A DNA stretch of 64,000 nt from Rhodopirellula sp. P2 (GCF_028768465.1 NZ_CP118225.1:6491001-6555000); one strand, 5' to 3'; counted from the stretch's first letter, positions 1 through 10,121 are shown. Numbers and translations: made by a program. The notes: generated by a model not told the origin, from the letters alone.

Positions 1-69
1 GCAATGAAGTTTCCCCACCAACGTCCGCCGGTCAACACCGAGAAGCAACCCGTGCGGCGGAACGCTCCA

Positions 70-130
70 GGGCTCCATAGAGCCCATCCCGAGCTCAAGC
101 ACATTTCCCCCCGTAAAACACGCGTTTTAC
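70..130. other. Two short inverted repeats upstream of the first gene
   Basis: Bases 70-85 form a GGGCTC/GAGCCC stem with a CATA loop, and 113-130 a GTAAAAC/GTTTTAC stem with a four-base loop. They could be a terminator of a gene lying before the window or operator sites for the gene at 228. Nothing else is recognisable in the first 227 bases. Confidence 0.35.
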
Positions 131-227
131 GAATTTTCCTGAACAACCAAAATGGAAGCCTTCTGCGCAGTCAAATACGATGCGCTGTCTCTCCCTCCCC
201 ACATCCTTCCGTGCCCCAATCAATCCC

Positions 228-1832
228 ATGCGTCGACCAGCTTTCGCGTTCCATTGGTTTCTCTTCAGTTGCCTGTTGGTCGGACACACCGCCGCTGGAG
301 CGAACGAAACACCGCAACAATGGGAAGTCACCGAGCTTCGATTCCAAGTCGACTCTTTGGCAAACAATCCGGTCGACACACCGTTCTCCGCGACCTTCGC
401 CAACGACGCCGGGCAGTCACTCAAAGTCCCCGGCTTCTACGACGGAAATCAAACGTATTGCATCCGCTTCACGCCCCCGGCGTCAGGCCAGTGGACCTAC
501 ACGACAGCGTCGCCCAACACCGAGCTCCACGATCAAACCGGCAAGCTGAACGCCGCCCCCGCGGCCAACGCACGTCGTGGCGGAATCGAACTGGATCCCA
601 ACAACGATCGCCAGTTCCAATTTCAAAACGGCGATCGCTACTTCCCGATCGCTTTTGAATGCGATTGGTTGTTCGCTCTCGACGCCGAAAACGCGGACGA
701 CATTCCCCAGACCCGAAAGTTCGTCGACACGCTGGCGGAAAACGGATTCAACCAAGTCGTCCTGAATGTGTTCGCCTACGACGTCAAATGGGCCAAGGAC
801 GATCGCCTGAACCCCAAGTACGAATACGGCAGCCCCAAGGTCTACCCATTCGCTGGCGACAACGAATCCCCCGATCACTCGAAACTCAACATCGAGTACT
901 TTCAACGACTCGATCGCGTGATCGAATCCCTCGATCAAAAGGGCATCGCCGCTCACCTGATGGTCTACGTTTGGAACAAACGCGTGAACTGGCCGGAAGC
1001 CAACTCAGCCGCCGACAACCGCTACTTCGATTACGTCGTCCGTCGCTACCAAGCCTACCCGAACCTGATCTGGGACATCTCCAAAGAAGCTCTCGGGTAC
1101 GGCCACAACGACGTCAACTACATCCACGGCCGCATCCAGCGTCTGCGAGAACAGGATGCCTACAAGCGTTTGATCACCGTGCACGATTACGGTTACTGCC
1201 GACGCTTCGCCGACAAGATCGATTTCGTTTCCGTTCAGCTCTGGCAATCCGAGCTGTACCACGTGATGCGTGAGGTCTGCAAAAATATCCCTGGCAAACC
1301 AATCCTCAACATCGAACACGGCGGCTATGAAAAAGGTCCCTACGTGGTCTTCAACGGCAACTACACGTCACCAGAGGTCTGCCTGGAACGATCCTACCAG
1401 TGCGTTTTCGCCGGCACGTTCCCAACCCACTACTGGCAAGGCGCTGCGTGGAACGTCATCGTCCCCGACATCACCGAACTCGCCCCCGAAGACCGTCCGC
1501 GACTGGACTACTACCGGCACCTGAAAACCCTGGTCGAAAAGTACGACCTCGGCAATCTGATCGCCGGTGACAAACACAGCAACGCAGGCTTCAGCCTTCA
1601 CAACGGCAAGGGACAAATCCTCTACTACGTCCCCAAAGAAAATGACTTCTTGGGATTGCGTCTGCCCAGCGAAGTCCGCGGGCAGATGATGAGTCTGACC
1701 TGGTTCAACCCCTTCGATGGCACGTTCAGTGAAACGACCCAGCAGAAGATTGACCCGTGGCCCGCCGTCAAAGTCCCCGGCGAGAAGGGGTTCCGGATTT
1801 TGATCCTGAAGCATCCAGTCCCCCGCGATTGA
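228..1832 (+). CDS. Exported DUF5060/DUF4038 glycoside hydrolase-like protein
   Basis: The ATG at 228 is preferred over in-frame codons upstream because it gives a normal signal peptide (MRRPAFAFHWFLF, ending about residue 24 at TAAGA). Residues about 30-115 resemble DUF5060, a beta-sandwich found at the front of secreted sugar hydrolases. The centre (about 140-410) is an apiosidase-like DUF4038 TIM barrel, with WDISKEA as a likely acid/base segment and NIEHGG later. The last roughly 90 residues look like the collagenase-type collagen-binding domain that normally follows. Predicted role: periplasmic or secreted hydrolysis of a plant or algal glycoside; substrate unknown. It ends 25 bp from the convergent hydrolase gene. 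Confidence 0.8.
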   Translation: MRRPAFAFHWFLFSCLLVGHTAAGANETPQQWEVTELRFQVDSLANNPVDTPFSATFANDAGQSLKVPGFYDGNQTYCIRFTPPASGQWTYTTASPNTELHDQTGKLNAAPAANARRGGIELDPNNDRQFQFQNGDRYFPIAFECDWLFALDAENADDIPQTRKFVDTLAENGFNQVVLNVFAYDVKWAKDDRLNPKYEYGSPKVYPFAGDNESPDHSKLNIEYFQRLDRVIESLDQKGIAAHLMVYVWNKRVNWPEANSAADNRYFDYVVRRYQAYPNLIWDISKEALGYGHNDVNYIHGRIQRLREQDAYKRLITVHDYGYCRRFADKIDFVSVQLWQSELYHVMREVCKNIPGKPILNIEHGGYEKGPYVVFNGNYTSPEVCLERSYQCVFAGTFPTHYWQGAAWNVIVPDITELAPEDRPRLDYYRHLKTLVEKYDLGNLIAGDKHSNAGFSLHNGKGQILYYVPKENDFLGLRLPSEVRGQMMSLTWFNPFDGTFSETTQQKIDPWPAVKVPGEKGFRILILKHPVPRD

Positions 1833-1857
1833 GTCCCCAGCGAGTGAGTCCGCAGCG

Positions 1858-2718
1858 TCAGACTGCAACCGGAATCCGCTGCAGAAACTCCAAGGTCGCG
1901 CTGGCAAACTCTTCCGGGTTGTCTTGCGGCACCCAGTGCGAGCAATTCTTCATCGGATGCAACTCGGCGTTGGGCATGTCCTTGACCAACTGCTCCGCGG
2001 TGCTGATCGGTTGCCATTTGTCATCCTCGCCCCACAGCAACAACGTGGGCTGCTGCATCTGGCCCAGACGACTGGTCAGCGGAGTCGTGTGGTTCGTGTT
2101 CAGACTCGCCGCGTTGCGAACCAAACTCACAATCCCTTCGCGTTCTTGGTAAGGCGTCACAATGCCTTCCTTGAACTCCTCGGTGAGTCGTTCTGGACGC
2201 GACAAACCAAACTGAAAACTCTCGACCAACTTTTCGGTCATCTCTTCGGGTTTCATCTTCGCATTGCGAGGATGCCCCATCGCGAGCATCTCGTCGACGG
2301 GCCAACTGTCGTAAGCAACGCTGTTGGACAACACCATCGATCGAACCAGTTCAGGTCGCCGGTCCGCCAAAATCAAAGCCACCCCGCCACCAATGTCGTG
2401 AGCGACAAAGTGAGCGCTCTCGACACCCAAGTGCTCTAGAAAACGCTCCACAAAGTCAGCCTGAAATTCAATCGAACGATCGAAATGGTCGCGGCGGTCG
2501 GAATACCCATAGCCAATCATGTCGGGTGCGATCACTCGGTAATGCTGAGCGAGCGTGTCAATCACATCGTGGAATAAAAATGACCACGTTGGAATCCCAT
2601 GCAACAACAGAAGTGGTTCGCCGTCGCCCACATCGGTGTAAGCGACATTCAGTGGTTCATTGATCACGCCGTCGAGTGAAAGCGTTTGTTGACGTTTGCG
2701 AAAGTCTTGAATATTCAT
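1858..2718 (-). CDS. Alpha/beta hydrolase, haloalkane dehalogenase/epoxide hydrolase type
   Basis: The 286-residue protein has the oxyanion motif HGIPTWSFLF near residue 40, a nucleophile elbow AHDIGGG near 108 with Asp instead of Ser, an acidic residue in LLWGEDDKW, and the catalytic His in NCSHWVPQDNP. An Asp nucleophile with HGxPTW is typical of haloalkane dehalogenases and epoxide hydrolases, not of ordinary esterases. The start at 2718 is chosen because GGAG lies about six bases upstream; an ATG two codons earlier would sit directly on that site. No signal peptide, so cytoplasmic. A TetR regulator lies 113 bp upstream on the same strand and probably controls it. Substrate is not determinable. 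Confidence 0.85.
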   Translation of the reverse strand: MNIQDFRKRQQTLSLDGVINEPLNVAYTDVGDGEPLLLLHGIPTWSFLFHDVIDTLAQHYRVIAPDMIGYGYSDRRDHFDRSIEFQADFVERFLEHLGVESAHFVAHDIGGGVALILADRRPELVRSMVLSNSVAYDSWPVDEMLAMGHPRNAKMKPEEMTEKLVESFQFGLSRPERLTEEFKEGIVTPYQEREGIVSLVRNAASLNTNHTTPLTSRLGQMQQPTLLLWGEDDKWQPISTAEQLVKDMPNAELHPMKNCSHWVPQDNPEEFASATLEFLQRIPVAV

Positions 2719-2831
2719 CGACATCTCCGTGGGGGAAGAAAAGCACATCTTTTTTGAACACCCGTTCAACAAAGAAATGCTCAGCGATGACCCAGGTCCG
2801 CCAAACTGCAAGGAGACTCATTGGCCCCGGC

Positions 2832-3446
2832 TCAGCGACGCCCAATCAATTCTGTCAGCGTCGCCAGCGTTTGCTTCGCGGCAGCCGCGTCGCCACTGAC
2901 TCGTGCTTGCAACAAAGCCCCGTCGCCAACCGCGACCGTCAGTCGAGCCAGCGTGATCGCGAGCGGTTTCTTTGCAATGGCACCTGAACTCATCGCCTCT
3001 TGATAGGTCTTGGCAAACTCGTCCACCAAACGTTGGGTCGAGTTTGCCATCATGCCAGCGATGATCGCATTTTTCGGGCCAATCTCGCCGCCTGTGTTGA
3101 CCAACATGCAGCCGCGATGATCAGGCGCCCTCGCGTCGGCTTCCCACCGAGCCACCACTTTCGCGATTCGGTCCATCGGCTCCCCCTCGCCGCGAAGCAG
3201 ATCAATCACTTCCTTGACGCGGTGATCGATGTAGCACTGAACGGCTTTTTCAAAGATCGATTCCTTGTCCCCGAAGGCGTTCACCAAACTCTGGCGTCCT
3301 TCGCCCGTGGCAATTTCCAATTCGCGAAAGCTGGTTTGGTTGTATCCCAACCGCCAGAACACATCGACAATCGCTAGCAGAGTCTGCTGGGGATCAAAGT
3401 TCCGAGGCCGACCGAGCGGTCGTGGTGATTCTTTTTCAACAGACAT
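2832..3446 (-). CDS. TetR/AcrR family transcriptional regulator
   Basis: A 204-residue protein with an N-terminal TetR helix-turn-helix (about 15-60; DVFWRLGYNQTSFRELE then GRQSLVNAFGDKES) and a C-terminal ligand-binding domain containing RGCMLVN, a signature of the TetR_C subgroup around AefR-like regulators. Start ATG at 3446 follows the acidic/basic leader seen in this family. It is upstream of and codirectional with the Asp-nucleophile hydrolase, so the likely job is ligand-dependent repression of that gene and of itself. The ligand is unknown. Confidence 0.85.
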   Translation of the reverse strand: MSVEKESPRPLGRPRNFDPQQTLLAIVDVFWRLGYNQTSFRELEIATGEGRQSLVNAFGDKESIFEKAVQCYIDHRVKEVIDLLRGEGEPMDRIAKVVARWEADARAPDHRGCMLVNTGGEIGPKNAIIAGMMANSTQRLVDEFAKTYQEAMSSGAIAKKPLAITLARLTVAVGDGALLQARVSGDAAAAKQTLATLTELIGRR

Positions 3447-3506
3447 GGAACGGGCAGAGCGAGAATTCGGCGACAGGTGAAGGAAGCGATTAGCTTAGAC
3501 GATCTT

Positions 3507-5030
3507 ACCCCAACCTCCGCGAAGCTCCGCTCCTCCGCCTCTCCGCGTTTCAACATTCGCGTCGATCGCACTCGCCCCGTCGTAAATGATCGAGGGTCAA
3601 AGCTTCCAAACCACCCTTCGGAAAGACGGCAATGTTTGCATCGGGGCGACTGGGCCGAATCGTCATCCACCAGTAGTCATGCAATGACGACATCCCAAAC
3701 GAGCGGGCTATTTTAAACGCGGAGAAACGGAGGAGCGGAGTTTCGCGGAGTGAGGTCAGCGATCAACTTGGCTTGGGTCCGCCGTAACGGTTGACGATGC
3801 GGTGTAGGCCGTCGATCAACTTTGCTTCGTGAAAATGATGATGCGCATGCCAACATCCAATTTCATCAAACCCACATGGGACGAAGTCGGCGAGGAACTT
3901 CGATCGCTGCACCAATGAACACATCAGTCAACTTCATTTGATTCCATCTCAATCACCACCAGCTCAGCCCCCTCTTCTCCCAACCTCCGCGAAGCTCCGC
4001 TCCTCCGCCTCTCCGCGTTTCAATCTTCTCATCGTTCAATCACACCCCGTCGTAATTGATCGGCAATCAAAACCCCCAACCCACCCTTCCGAAAGACGGC
4101 GATGTTTGAACCGGGGTGACTGGGCCGAATCGTCATCCACGAACGGTCACGCAATGACCACATCCCAAATCAGCGGGCTATTTTAAACGCGGAGAAACGG
4201 AGGAGCGGAGTTTCGCGGAGAGAGGTCACCGATCAACTCGGCTTGGGGCCGCCGTAACGGTTGACGATGCGGTGTAGGCCGTCGATCAACTTTGCTTCGT
4301 AAAAATGATGAACAGGCAATATCCAAATTCATCAAATGCAGATGAAACCGAGTCGGCGAGGAACTTCGATCGCTGCACCAATGAACACATCAGTCAACTT
4401 CATTTGATTCCATCTCAATCACCACCAGCTCAGCACCCTCTTCCTCCAACCTCCGCGAAGCTCCGCTCCTCCGCCACTCCGCGTTTCAATCTTCTCATCG
4501 TTCAACCTCGCCCCGTCGTAATTGATCGGCAATCAAAACCCCCAACCCACCCTTCCGAAAGACGGCGATGTTTGAACCGGGCCGACTGGGCCGAATCGTC
4601 ACCCACGAACGATCACGCAATGACACATTCCCAACCAGCGGGCGATTTTAAACGCGGAGAAACGGAGGAGCGGAGCTTCGCGGAGAGAGGTCACCGATCA
4701 ACTTGGTTTGGGGCCGCCGTAACGGTTGACGATGCGGTGTAGGCCGTCGATCAATTGTGATTTGAAAAAGTTGATGCGCATGCCAACATCCAAATTCATC
4801 AAATGCAGATGAAACCGAGTCGGCGAGGAACTTCGATCGCTGCACCAATGACCACACCAGTCAACTTCATTTGATTCCATCTCATTCACCACCAGCTCAG
4901 CACCCTCTTCCCCCAACCTCCGCGAAACTCCGCTCCTCCGCCTCTCCGCGTTTCAATCTTCTCATCGTTCAACGACACCATGTAATTGATGGACAATCAA
5001 AGTTTCCAACCCACCCTTCGGAAAAAACTC
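3507..5030. repeat. Direct tandem array of about 467-bp units, 3.3 copies
   Basis: The sequence CAACCTCCGCGAA recurs at 3511, 3981, 4447 and 4914, giving periods of 470, 466 and 467. The first three units are full length and very similar; the fourth breaks off near 5030. Each full unit carries two 36-base arms in inverted orientation about 200 bp apart (3515-3550 with 3715-3750; 3985-4020 with 4185-4220; 4451-4486 with 4650-4685), rich in CTCCGC/GCGGAG. Short open frames here are shared between copies only as far as the DNA is, and none looks like a protein. The array fills the spacer between the TetR and M42 peptidase genes. Confidence 0.9.
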
Positions 5031-5045
5031 GAATCCCATCGTCAT

Positions 5046-6104
5046 TCAAACACTCGCACCGGTCAGTCGCGTCAAGACTTTGAGTACCGCCTCCACGCTC
5101 GACAAATTGGCCGTTTCAGTTTGGGTGTGATAAGAAGACGTGGGCAACTGCAGCGTCGTTCCACTGACATCGCCGCTGGTCGCATCGATCAAGCGTCCGA
5201 GCTCGGTTCGGCCGATGGAGCTTTGCTTTTCACGCGTCTTGTTCAGCTCGCTCACGTATTCGTCTTTGAAGCGATGCGTCACCTTCAGCTGATCGCAGAC
5301 CCGCTGGAGTTCCGCGGTGACGGCTGGCTCAAACTCCGCCACCGAATCCCGATTCCGAAGCACCACTTCCTGGACGTTCAAGTCATCCGGTGTTGGAAAC
5401 GGACTGGTGTCCAACACGATCAGACGTTGGGTCTTCAAATCAAATCGTTGGAACCATTCCGCAACGTATCGATAACTTCGCCCGCATTCTTCGCCCGCGG
5501 TGAAGAAGACTGTGCCGCGAAACCCCCGGCGAATCATCTCGATCAAAATCGCGACGGACACAACGTTGTCGAGCTGGGCTGAGATCTGACCATCCTCTTC
5601 CCGCAACCGATCCACAAACGAGATCGGCGTCCCTGGTTGAAGAAAGTCCAGCCCATCGATGTCGAAGATCAAGTTCTTGCGTCGCGGACAGATGAAAGAT
5701 TCCGTGATCGTGCCCTGACCCAAATAAGATCCCGCGTAGGGCGTGTGAGCTTGCACCCGCTGGCCGCGAAAACGACCGGCGATCAGTTCCATGAACTGTT
5801 CCGAAATGGAATCCCCGTTCAGCTCCCCCCGGTTCCCAGCAATGAACGCCGCGTACTGAAACTCCCTTGGTCCGGTGCAAAGCAGTCCGTGACGATCCAC
5901 GTGAGCCGAGAGGTAATTGCTCTCTGGGTCGCTGCCTTGCGCGACCAGCAACCCGTGATAACGCGTGATCGTGACCGGGAATTCTTCCAGCTCACGCCGC
6001 AACACGCGAAAGAACGCGTCTTCCACGCCGACGACCGAGGGTTCGCGAATGAGTGCCCGAAGCAGATGCAGGAAACCTTGAAGCGAGTCGTGGGAGCGTT
6101 TCAT
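5046..6104 (-). CDS. M42 family metallopeptidase (aminopeptidase/endoglucanase-type)
   Basis: The protein shows the dinuclear zinc layout of family M42: SAHVDRHG (first metal ligand His-x-Asp), QLDN (bridging Asp), TAGEECG (catalytic Glu and ligand Glu), VLDTSPF (ligand Asp) and a C-terminal SSYHTQTE (ligand His). M42 enzymes are cytoplasmic self-compartmentalising aminopeptidases. The ATG at 6104 is preferred; an in-frame TTG at 6179 would add 25 residues that do not resemble the family. The gene lies downstream of the recQ pair on the same strand and next to the tandem repeat array. Confidence 0.8.
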   Translation of the reverse strand: MKRSHDSLQGFLHLLRALIREPSVVGVEDAFFRVLRRELEEFPVTITRYHGLLVAQGSDPESNYLSAHVDRHGLLCTGPREFQYAAFIAGNRGELNGDSISEQFMELIAGRFRGQRVQAHTPYAGSYLGQGTITESFICPRRKNLIFDIDGLDFLQPGTPISFVDRLREEDGQISAQLDNVVSVAILIEMIRRGFRGTVFFTAGEECGRSYRYVAEWFQRFDLKTQRLIVLDTSPFPTPDDLNVQEVVLRNRDSVAEFEPAVTAELQRVCDQLKVTHRFKDEYVSELNKTREKQSSIGRTELGRLIDATSGDVSGTTLQLPTSSYHTQTETANLSSVEAVLKVLTRLTGASV

Positions 6105-6242
6105 GAGCGGACTGACGGAAGCGGGTGCAGACTCCCGATCGAGAGCCCACAACACCTGGTGGAACGAGTGTTTGGACAATGCGTATATGCCGTTCCAGCC
6201 AACCGCACAATGGCACCTTCGAAAGAAAGCTGGCTGCCGGTT

Positions 6243-6539
6243 TCAACGCGTCTCCCACCAATCCGCGTAGGGTGTATTCCTCACCAGTTGACGGCTGTGA
6301 TCGGTGTCGTCGTCCCACCAAGTCGGCCCGCGTTCCCCGAGCTGGATCTTCGCCTCGTTGACCGCATCGCGAGCCATCTGCATCGCGTCTTCATCCCCCG
6401 ATGCCTTCGCAGACTTCACGTCCCGTCTCGCTTTCATCAATTCGCGAACGAATTGCTGACGCTCCGTCTCGCTCAAGTTCGGATTGGTGCACCGCCACAA
6501 TCGTTGCTTGTGAACAAAGTATCGACCGTCAGGTGTCAT
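6243..6539 (-). CDS. Small conserved hypothetical protein
   Basis: A 98-residue soluble protein starting MTPDGRYFVHKQRLWRCTN and ending in RNTPYADWWETR, with a charged helical middle. The pattern (MxPDGRYFV, RLWR, ELMxARRxV, GERGPxWW, NTPYADW) matches a small uncharacterised family I recall from proteobacteria and planctomycetes; function unknown. The start at 6539 is chosen because residues before it come from the shadow of recQ. It begins 22 bp after the recQ stop and is probably cotranscribed with it. Confidence 0.7.
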   Translation of the reverse strand: MTPDGRYFVHKQRLWRCTNPNLSETERQQFVRELMKARRDVKSAKASGDEDAMQMARDAVNEAKIQLGERGPTWWDDDTDHSRQLVRNTPYADWWETR

Positions 6540-6561
6540 CGGGTACTTCACAGCCAGCCCC

Positions 6562-8016
6562 TCACGCACTCGCAACCGCGACGGCTCCGCACTGATCACA
6601 AAGACAATCCGCGTTCGTCGTTTCGCTGACGCCGAAATGCTCACGGAGCAATTCCCAACGACACTTCGATGACTCGGCAAACTCGACCATCTCACGCAAG
6701 GCCACCTGACGATCCTCGGATCTCACTCGAGTCGCTTCCTCCAAGCGATCCGCGACACGGTGCTCAAGCTCGTCCACGATCAAACGCCATCTTCCCCGTC
6801 CGGCCGGAGCGACGATGCCCCGAGAAGACAACAACTGAAAACAGTTCTTCAAGGTGACGCGGCCGAGCGGACTGATCGGTGCCAGCTTCGACAACGCCAC
6901 CTGGCCATCTTCGCCCAGCTCGTGGACGCCGCGAACCAAGGTGTGATGCGCCGTCATGATCTTGCTCGCCGCCATCATCCCGCCCGCAAACATTTTTCGC
7001 AGGTCCACATCTGCGGGATCGTACAACAGCGTGCAACGCGATCGCTTGCCATCCCTCCCCGCTCGCCCCATCTCTTGGTAGTACGACTCCAACGAACCTG
7101 GCAACTCGACATGAATGACTTGACGTAGATCTTGCTTGTCGATGCCCAGCCCAAACGCGTTGGTCGCAAACATCACACTTGGCCCCCCGTTCATGAACTC
7201 CTCTTGAGCGGCAGCACGTTCAGCCTTTCGCAGTTTGCCGTGGTAGCACAATCCACCGAAGGACTTCGCCAGCTGGTCCGCCGTCTTGGTCGTTCCGCAA
7301 TAGACAATCGCCGGCTCGGTGCGTTCCAGCAGACCTTCGATCTCGAGCGCACGATGCAACTGTTTCAGTTTGTCTTCCGCCGAATAGCAACGAACAACTT
7401 CGATCCGCAGGTTGGGCCGGTCGATTCCAGTTCGAACAATGGTGGGATCGTTCATACGCAGCGAGCACCGGACCTCATCCAGCGTTCGTTCCGATGCGGT
7501 CGCGGTGAGCGCAGCCAACGGCGGATTCCCCAACCGCTCCCGAATGGATGGCAAGCACAGATAATCTGGACGAAAATCGTGCCCCCATTGGCTAACACAG
7601 TGCGCCTCGTCGACCACCATCAATCCAACTCCCACACCCGCGAGCAATTCGCAGATGTCGGTTTTCTGCAATCGTTCCGGTGTCGTGAGAACGAACTTGA
7701 CCTTTCCCGCGGCAATCTTTGACCGGGCGGACTCAATTTGCTTCTTTGTACGCGTGCTGTTGAGCACCACGGTTGGCTGACCAGCCTCTTTCAAATGTTC
7801 CGCTTGATCTTTGGCAAGCGAAATCAACGGGCTGACGACCAACGTCACCCCATCGCGGAGGATCCCGGGAAGTTGATAGCACAGGCTTTTCCCTGCTCCG
7901 GTTGGCATCAACACAATCGTGTCCTTGCCAGCCACAATCGACTCGCACGCCTCGCGTTGACCGTGACGAAAGGATTGAAACCCGAAGCAACGATCGAGGT
8001 GAGGGTGGAGATCCAT
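6562..8016 (-). CDS. recQ: ATP-dependent DNA helicase RecQ (short form)
   Basis: A 484-residue superfamily 2 helicase: Walker A TGAGKS at 39-44, DEAH at 136-139 followed by the RecQ aromatic-rich loop (CVSQWGHDFRPDY), motif III TATAS, and motif VI QEMGRAGRDG. The C-terminal cysteines (SSKCRWELL then CLCDQC) form the RecQ zinc-binding domain. There is no HRDC domain, so it is a short RecQ. It would unwind DNA 3' to 5' in recombination and fork repair. It is divergent from the gene at 8276, with about 260 bp between them. Confidence 0.92.
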   Translation of the reverse strand: MDLHPHLDRCFGFQSFRHGQREACESIVAGKDTIVLMPTGAGKSLCYQLPGILRDGVTLVVSPLISLAKDQAEHLKEAGQPTVVLNSTRTKKQIESARSKIAAGKVKFVLTTPERLQKTDICELLAGVGVGLMVVDEAHCVSQWGHDFRPDYLCLPSIRERLGNPPLAALTATASERTLDEVRCSLRMNDPTIVRTGIDRPNLRIEVVRCYSAEDKLKQLHRALEIEGLLERTEPAIVYCGTTKTADQLAKSFGGLCYHGKLRKAERAAAQEEFMNGGPSVMFATNAFGLGIDKQDLRQVIHVELPGSLESYYQEMGRAGRDGKRSRCTLLYDPADVDLRKMFAGGMMAASKIMTAHHTLVRGVHELGEDGQVALSKLAPISPLGRVTLKNCFQLLSSRGIVAPAGRGRWRLIVDELEHRVADRLEEATRVRSEDRQVALREMVEFAESSKCRWELLREHFGVSETTNADCLCDQCGAVAVASA

Positions 8017-8275
8017 CGTAGAACAGTCATTCGGCGGGCGGCGATTTCAACGCCGACGAGCGGCACGTGGTCGACCAGCCTCGCAAAGCCTGTGCCAACA
8101 CCACGTCGGGTTTTCAAACGAGTCCAGAGCGATGAACCGTGTCGCCGCCTGTCCTTCCCGCTAACCTCTTCCTAGAGCGTTGACGGCAGCGGTGGACCTG
8201 CGGCGAGATGAATCGCACGGCAATCGCACAAAACGACAACGCACAAACCGCAGTCTCCCCAACCCGGCTCACTTC

Positions 8276-9733
8276 ATGACCGAATCTTCTTCTCGCAGCG
8301 AACGCATCTTGATTTGCGGAGCCACGGGCTACGTCGGAGGGCGGCTGGCCAGACGGCTGCTGGAAGAGGGCTACCGGGTGACTTGCCTGGTTCGAAGTCC
8401 CGAAAAGCTGACCAAGTTTTCGTGGGGGCAACACGAGCGTCTCACGGTTGTCCAAGGCGAACTGGAAGACACCGAGGCCACCCGGCGTGCTCTCGAAAAC
8501 ATCGACTTCGCGTACTACCTCGTGCATTCGATGCAGTCCGCCAAAGGCGAATACGCTCAGCGAGACCGTGAACTGGCGACTGGGTTCCGCGACACCGCCC
8601 AAGATTCTTCGTGTCGTCGAATCATCTATCTCGGTGGTCTGGGCGAGTTGGGTGCCGACCTTTCGGAACACCTCGACAGTCGCCACGAAGTCGGTGAAAT
8701 CCTGCAATCCGGCCGCGTGCCCACCACCGTGTTCCGCGCCGCGATGATCATCGGCTCCGGGTCCGCCTCCTTTGAAACGCTGCGTTACCTGGTGGAGCGT
8801 TTGCCGATCATGGTCACGCCCAAATGGGTCAAAACGGAAACCCAGCCCGTCGCGATTCGTGACGTCCTCCGCTACCTCGTCGCTTGCTTGAGTGTGGACG
8901 AAACCACCGGCCGCACGTTGGACATTGGCGGCCCGGATGTCATGTCGTATCGCGACGTGATGCAGGTGATGGCAAAGAAGCTGAAACTGCGTCGACGAAT
9001 CATCCTCCCCGTTCCCGTCTTGACGCCCTACCTGAGCAGTCTGTGGATCGGGTTGGTCACGCCGGTCAGCAGCAGCATTGCCCGACCACTCTCAGAAGGC
9101 TTGAAGAACCGAACGGTTTGCCGGAATGACGATGCCGTGCGATGGATGCCCGGTGACTGCCTGGGAATCGAAGCGGCCATCGAGGCGGCTCTCAGCAAAA
9201 CGCAGCATGGCGAGATCGAAACGCGTTGGTCGACCGCAGGCAAAATCCCGGGCGATCCAGATTGGTCCGGGGGAACGACCCTGACCGATCGCCGCGAAAC
9301 CACCGTCCAAGCTTCTGTCGAGCAAACCTTTGCGGAGATTCGGTCGATCGGTGGAGCCAATGGCTATTGGGGCGCCGGGTTCCTCTGGCGAATTCGCGGC
9401 TGGATGGATCAAGCGATCGGTGGCCCTGGTCTCCGACGTGGCCGCCGCCACCCTCGTGATCTGCATTACGGCGAAGCGGTCGATTTCTGGCGAGTCACCA
9501 AACTGATCCCCAACGAACGACTGACCTTGCGAGCCGAGATGAAGCTGCCCGGCGAAGCAGAACTCGACTTCCAATTGGAACCGTCCTCGCCGGAAACGAC
9601 GCAGGTCGTCATGACAGCGAGGTTCCGTCCCAAAGGTCTGCTGGGGCTGGCGTATTGGTACGCGGTCTTGCCGCTGCACAGCTTGGTCTTCCCGGTCATG
9701 CTTCGCGGGATCGCGAAAAAGGTTCGGGGGTGA
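8276..9733 (+). CDS. NAD(P)-binding SDR-like protein with C-terminal DUF2867/SRPBCC domain
   Basis: The 485-residue protein starts with an atypical short-chain dehydrogenase Rossmann fold: ILICGATGYVGGRLA near residue 10, then a YYLVHSM segment. The last 150 residues resemble DUF2867, a START/SRPBCC-type ligand pocket often fused to this dehydrogenase type. A hydrophobic segment near the C-terminus (LLGLAYWYAVLPLHSLVF) suggests membrane association. Start at 8276 follows from the protein fold; residues encoded before it are low complexity. The enzyme substrate is unknown; NmrA/complex I-assembly-like sugar or lipid reductases are relatives. Confidence 0.85.
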   Translation: MTESSSRSERILICGATGYVGGRLARRLLEEGYRVTCLVRSPEKLTKFSWGQHERLTVVQGELEDTEATRRALENIDFAYYLVHSMQSAKGEYAQRDRELATGFRDTAQDSSCRRIIYLGGLGELGADLSEHLDSRHEVGEILQSGRVPTTVFRAAMIIGSGSASFETLRYLVERLPIMVTPKWVKTETQPVAIRDVLRYLVACLSVDETTGRTLDIGGPDVMSYRDVMQVMAKKLKLRRRIILPVPVLTPYLSSLWIGLVTPVSSSIARPLSEGLKNRTVCRNDDAVRWMPGDCLGIEAAIEAALSKTQHGEIETRWSTAGKIPGDPDWSGGTTLTDRRETTVQASVEQTFAEIRSIGGANGYWGAGFLWRIRGWMDQAIGGPGLRRGRRHPRDLHYGEAVDFWRVTKLIPNERLTLRAEMKLPGEAELDFQLEPSSPETTQVVMTARFRPKGLLGLAYWYAVLPLHSLVFPVMLRGIAKKVRG

Positions 9734-9825
9734 GCGGTCCGAACTCTGGCGAATCCGGCGACGGTCTTGCCAACGCGGCGGGTTGAACAACGATCTCACT
9801 GCAAGTCGTCCGCTACCATGGAAGC

Positions 9826-10035
9826 ATGCCGTTCAACAATTGCCAGCAATGTCGTCGTCTCTTTCATTTCCTGGAACCAACGCATCGCATTGAGTCCGTA
9901 GGAAACTGGCCGAGTGATTTGGACTCGCTTTGTCCCGAATGTCGACGGATGATCCTCCACAGCCAAGATGGCTCCAAAGCAGCCGAGGACAAACCGGTCG
10001 AAGGCCAGTCAGAAGATACAAAACGCTTTGACTGA
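9826..10035 (+). CDS. Small protein with two CxxC pairs
   Basis: A 69-residue ORF with C6xxC9 and a second pair in LCPEC about 30 residues later, so it could fold as a small zinc ribbon; the tail is acidic. It follows the SDR gene by 92 bp on the same strand. I do not recognise a family. The evenly spaced CxxC pairs and ATG start favour a real gene. Confidence 0.5.
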   Translation: MPFNNCQQCRRLFHFLEPTHRIESVGNWPSDLDSLCPECRRMILHSQDGSKAAEDKPVEGQSEDTKRFD

Positions 10036-10121
10036 GGGGAGTGAATAACCAGCCGTGGGTTTCCGCTTGCGATAGCGGTGCCGTAAGGAACCGTTCGGAA
10101 TCGAGTTCGGCTGTAGCGGAG

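Noticed and set aside
3507-5030. CRISPR array
   Set aside because: Units are about 467 bp with no short repeat and spacer alternation.
3477-5083. Short ORFs (about 70-145 residues) within the tandem repeat
   Set aside because: They merely follow the repeat DNA, change ends between copies and have no protein-like pattern.
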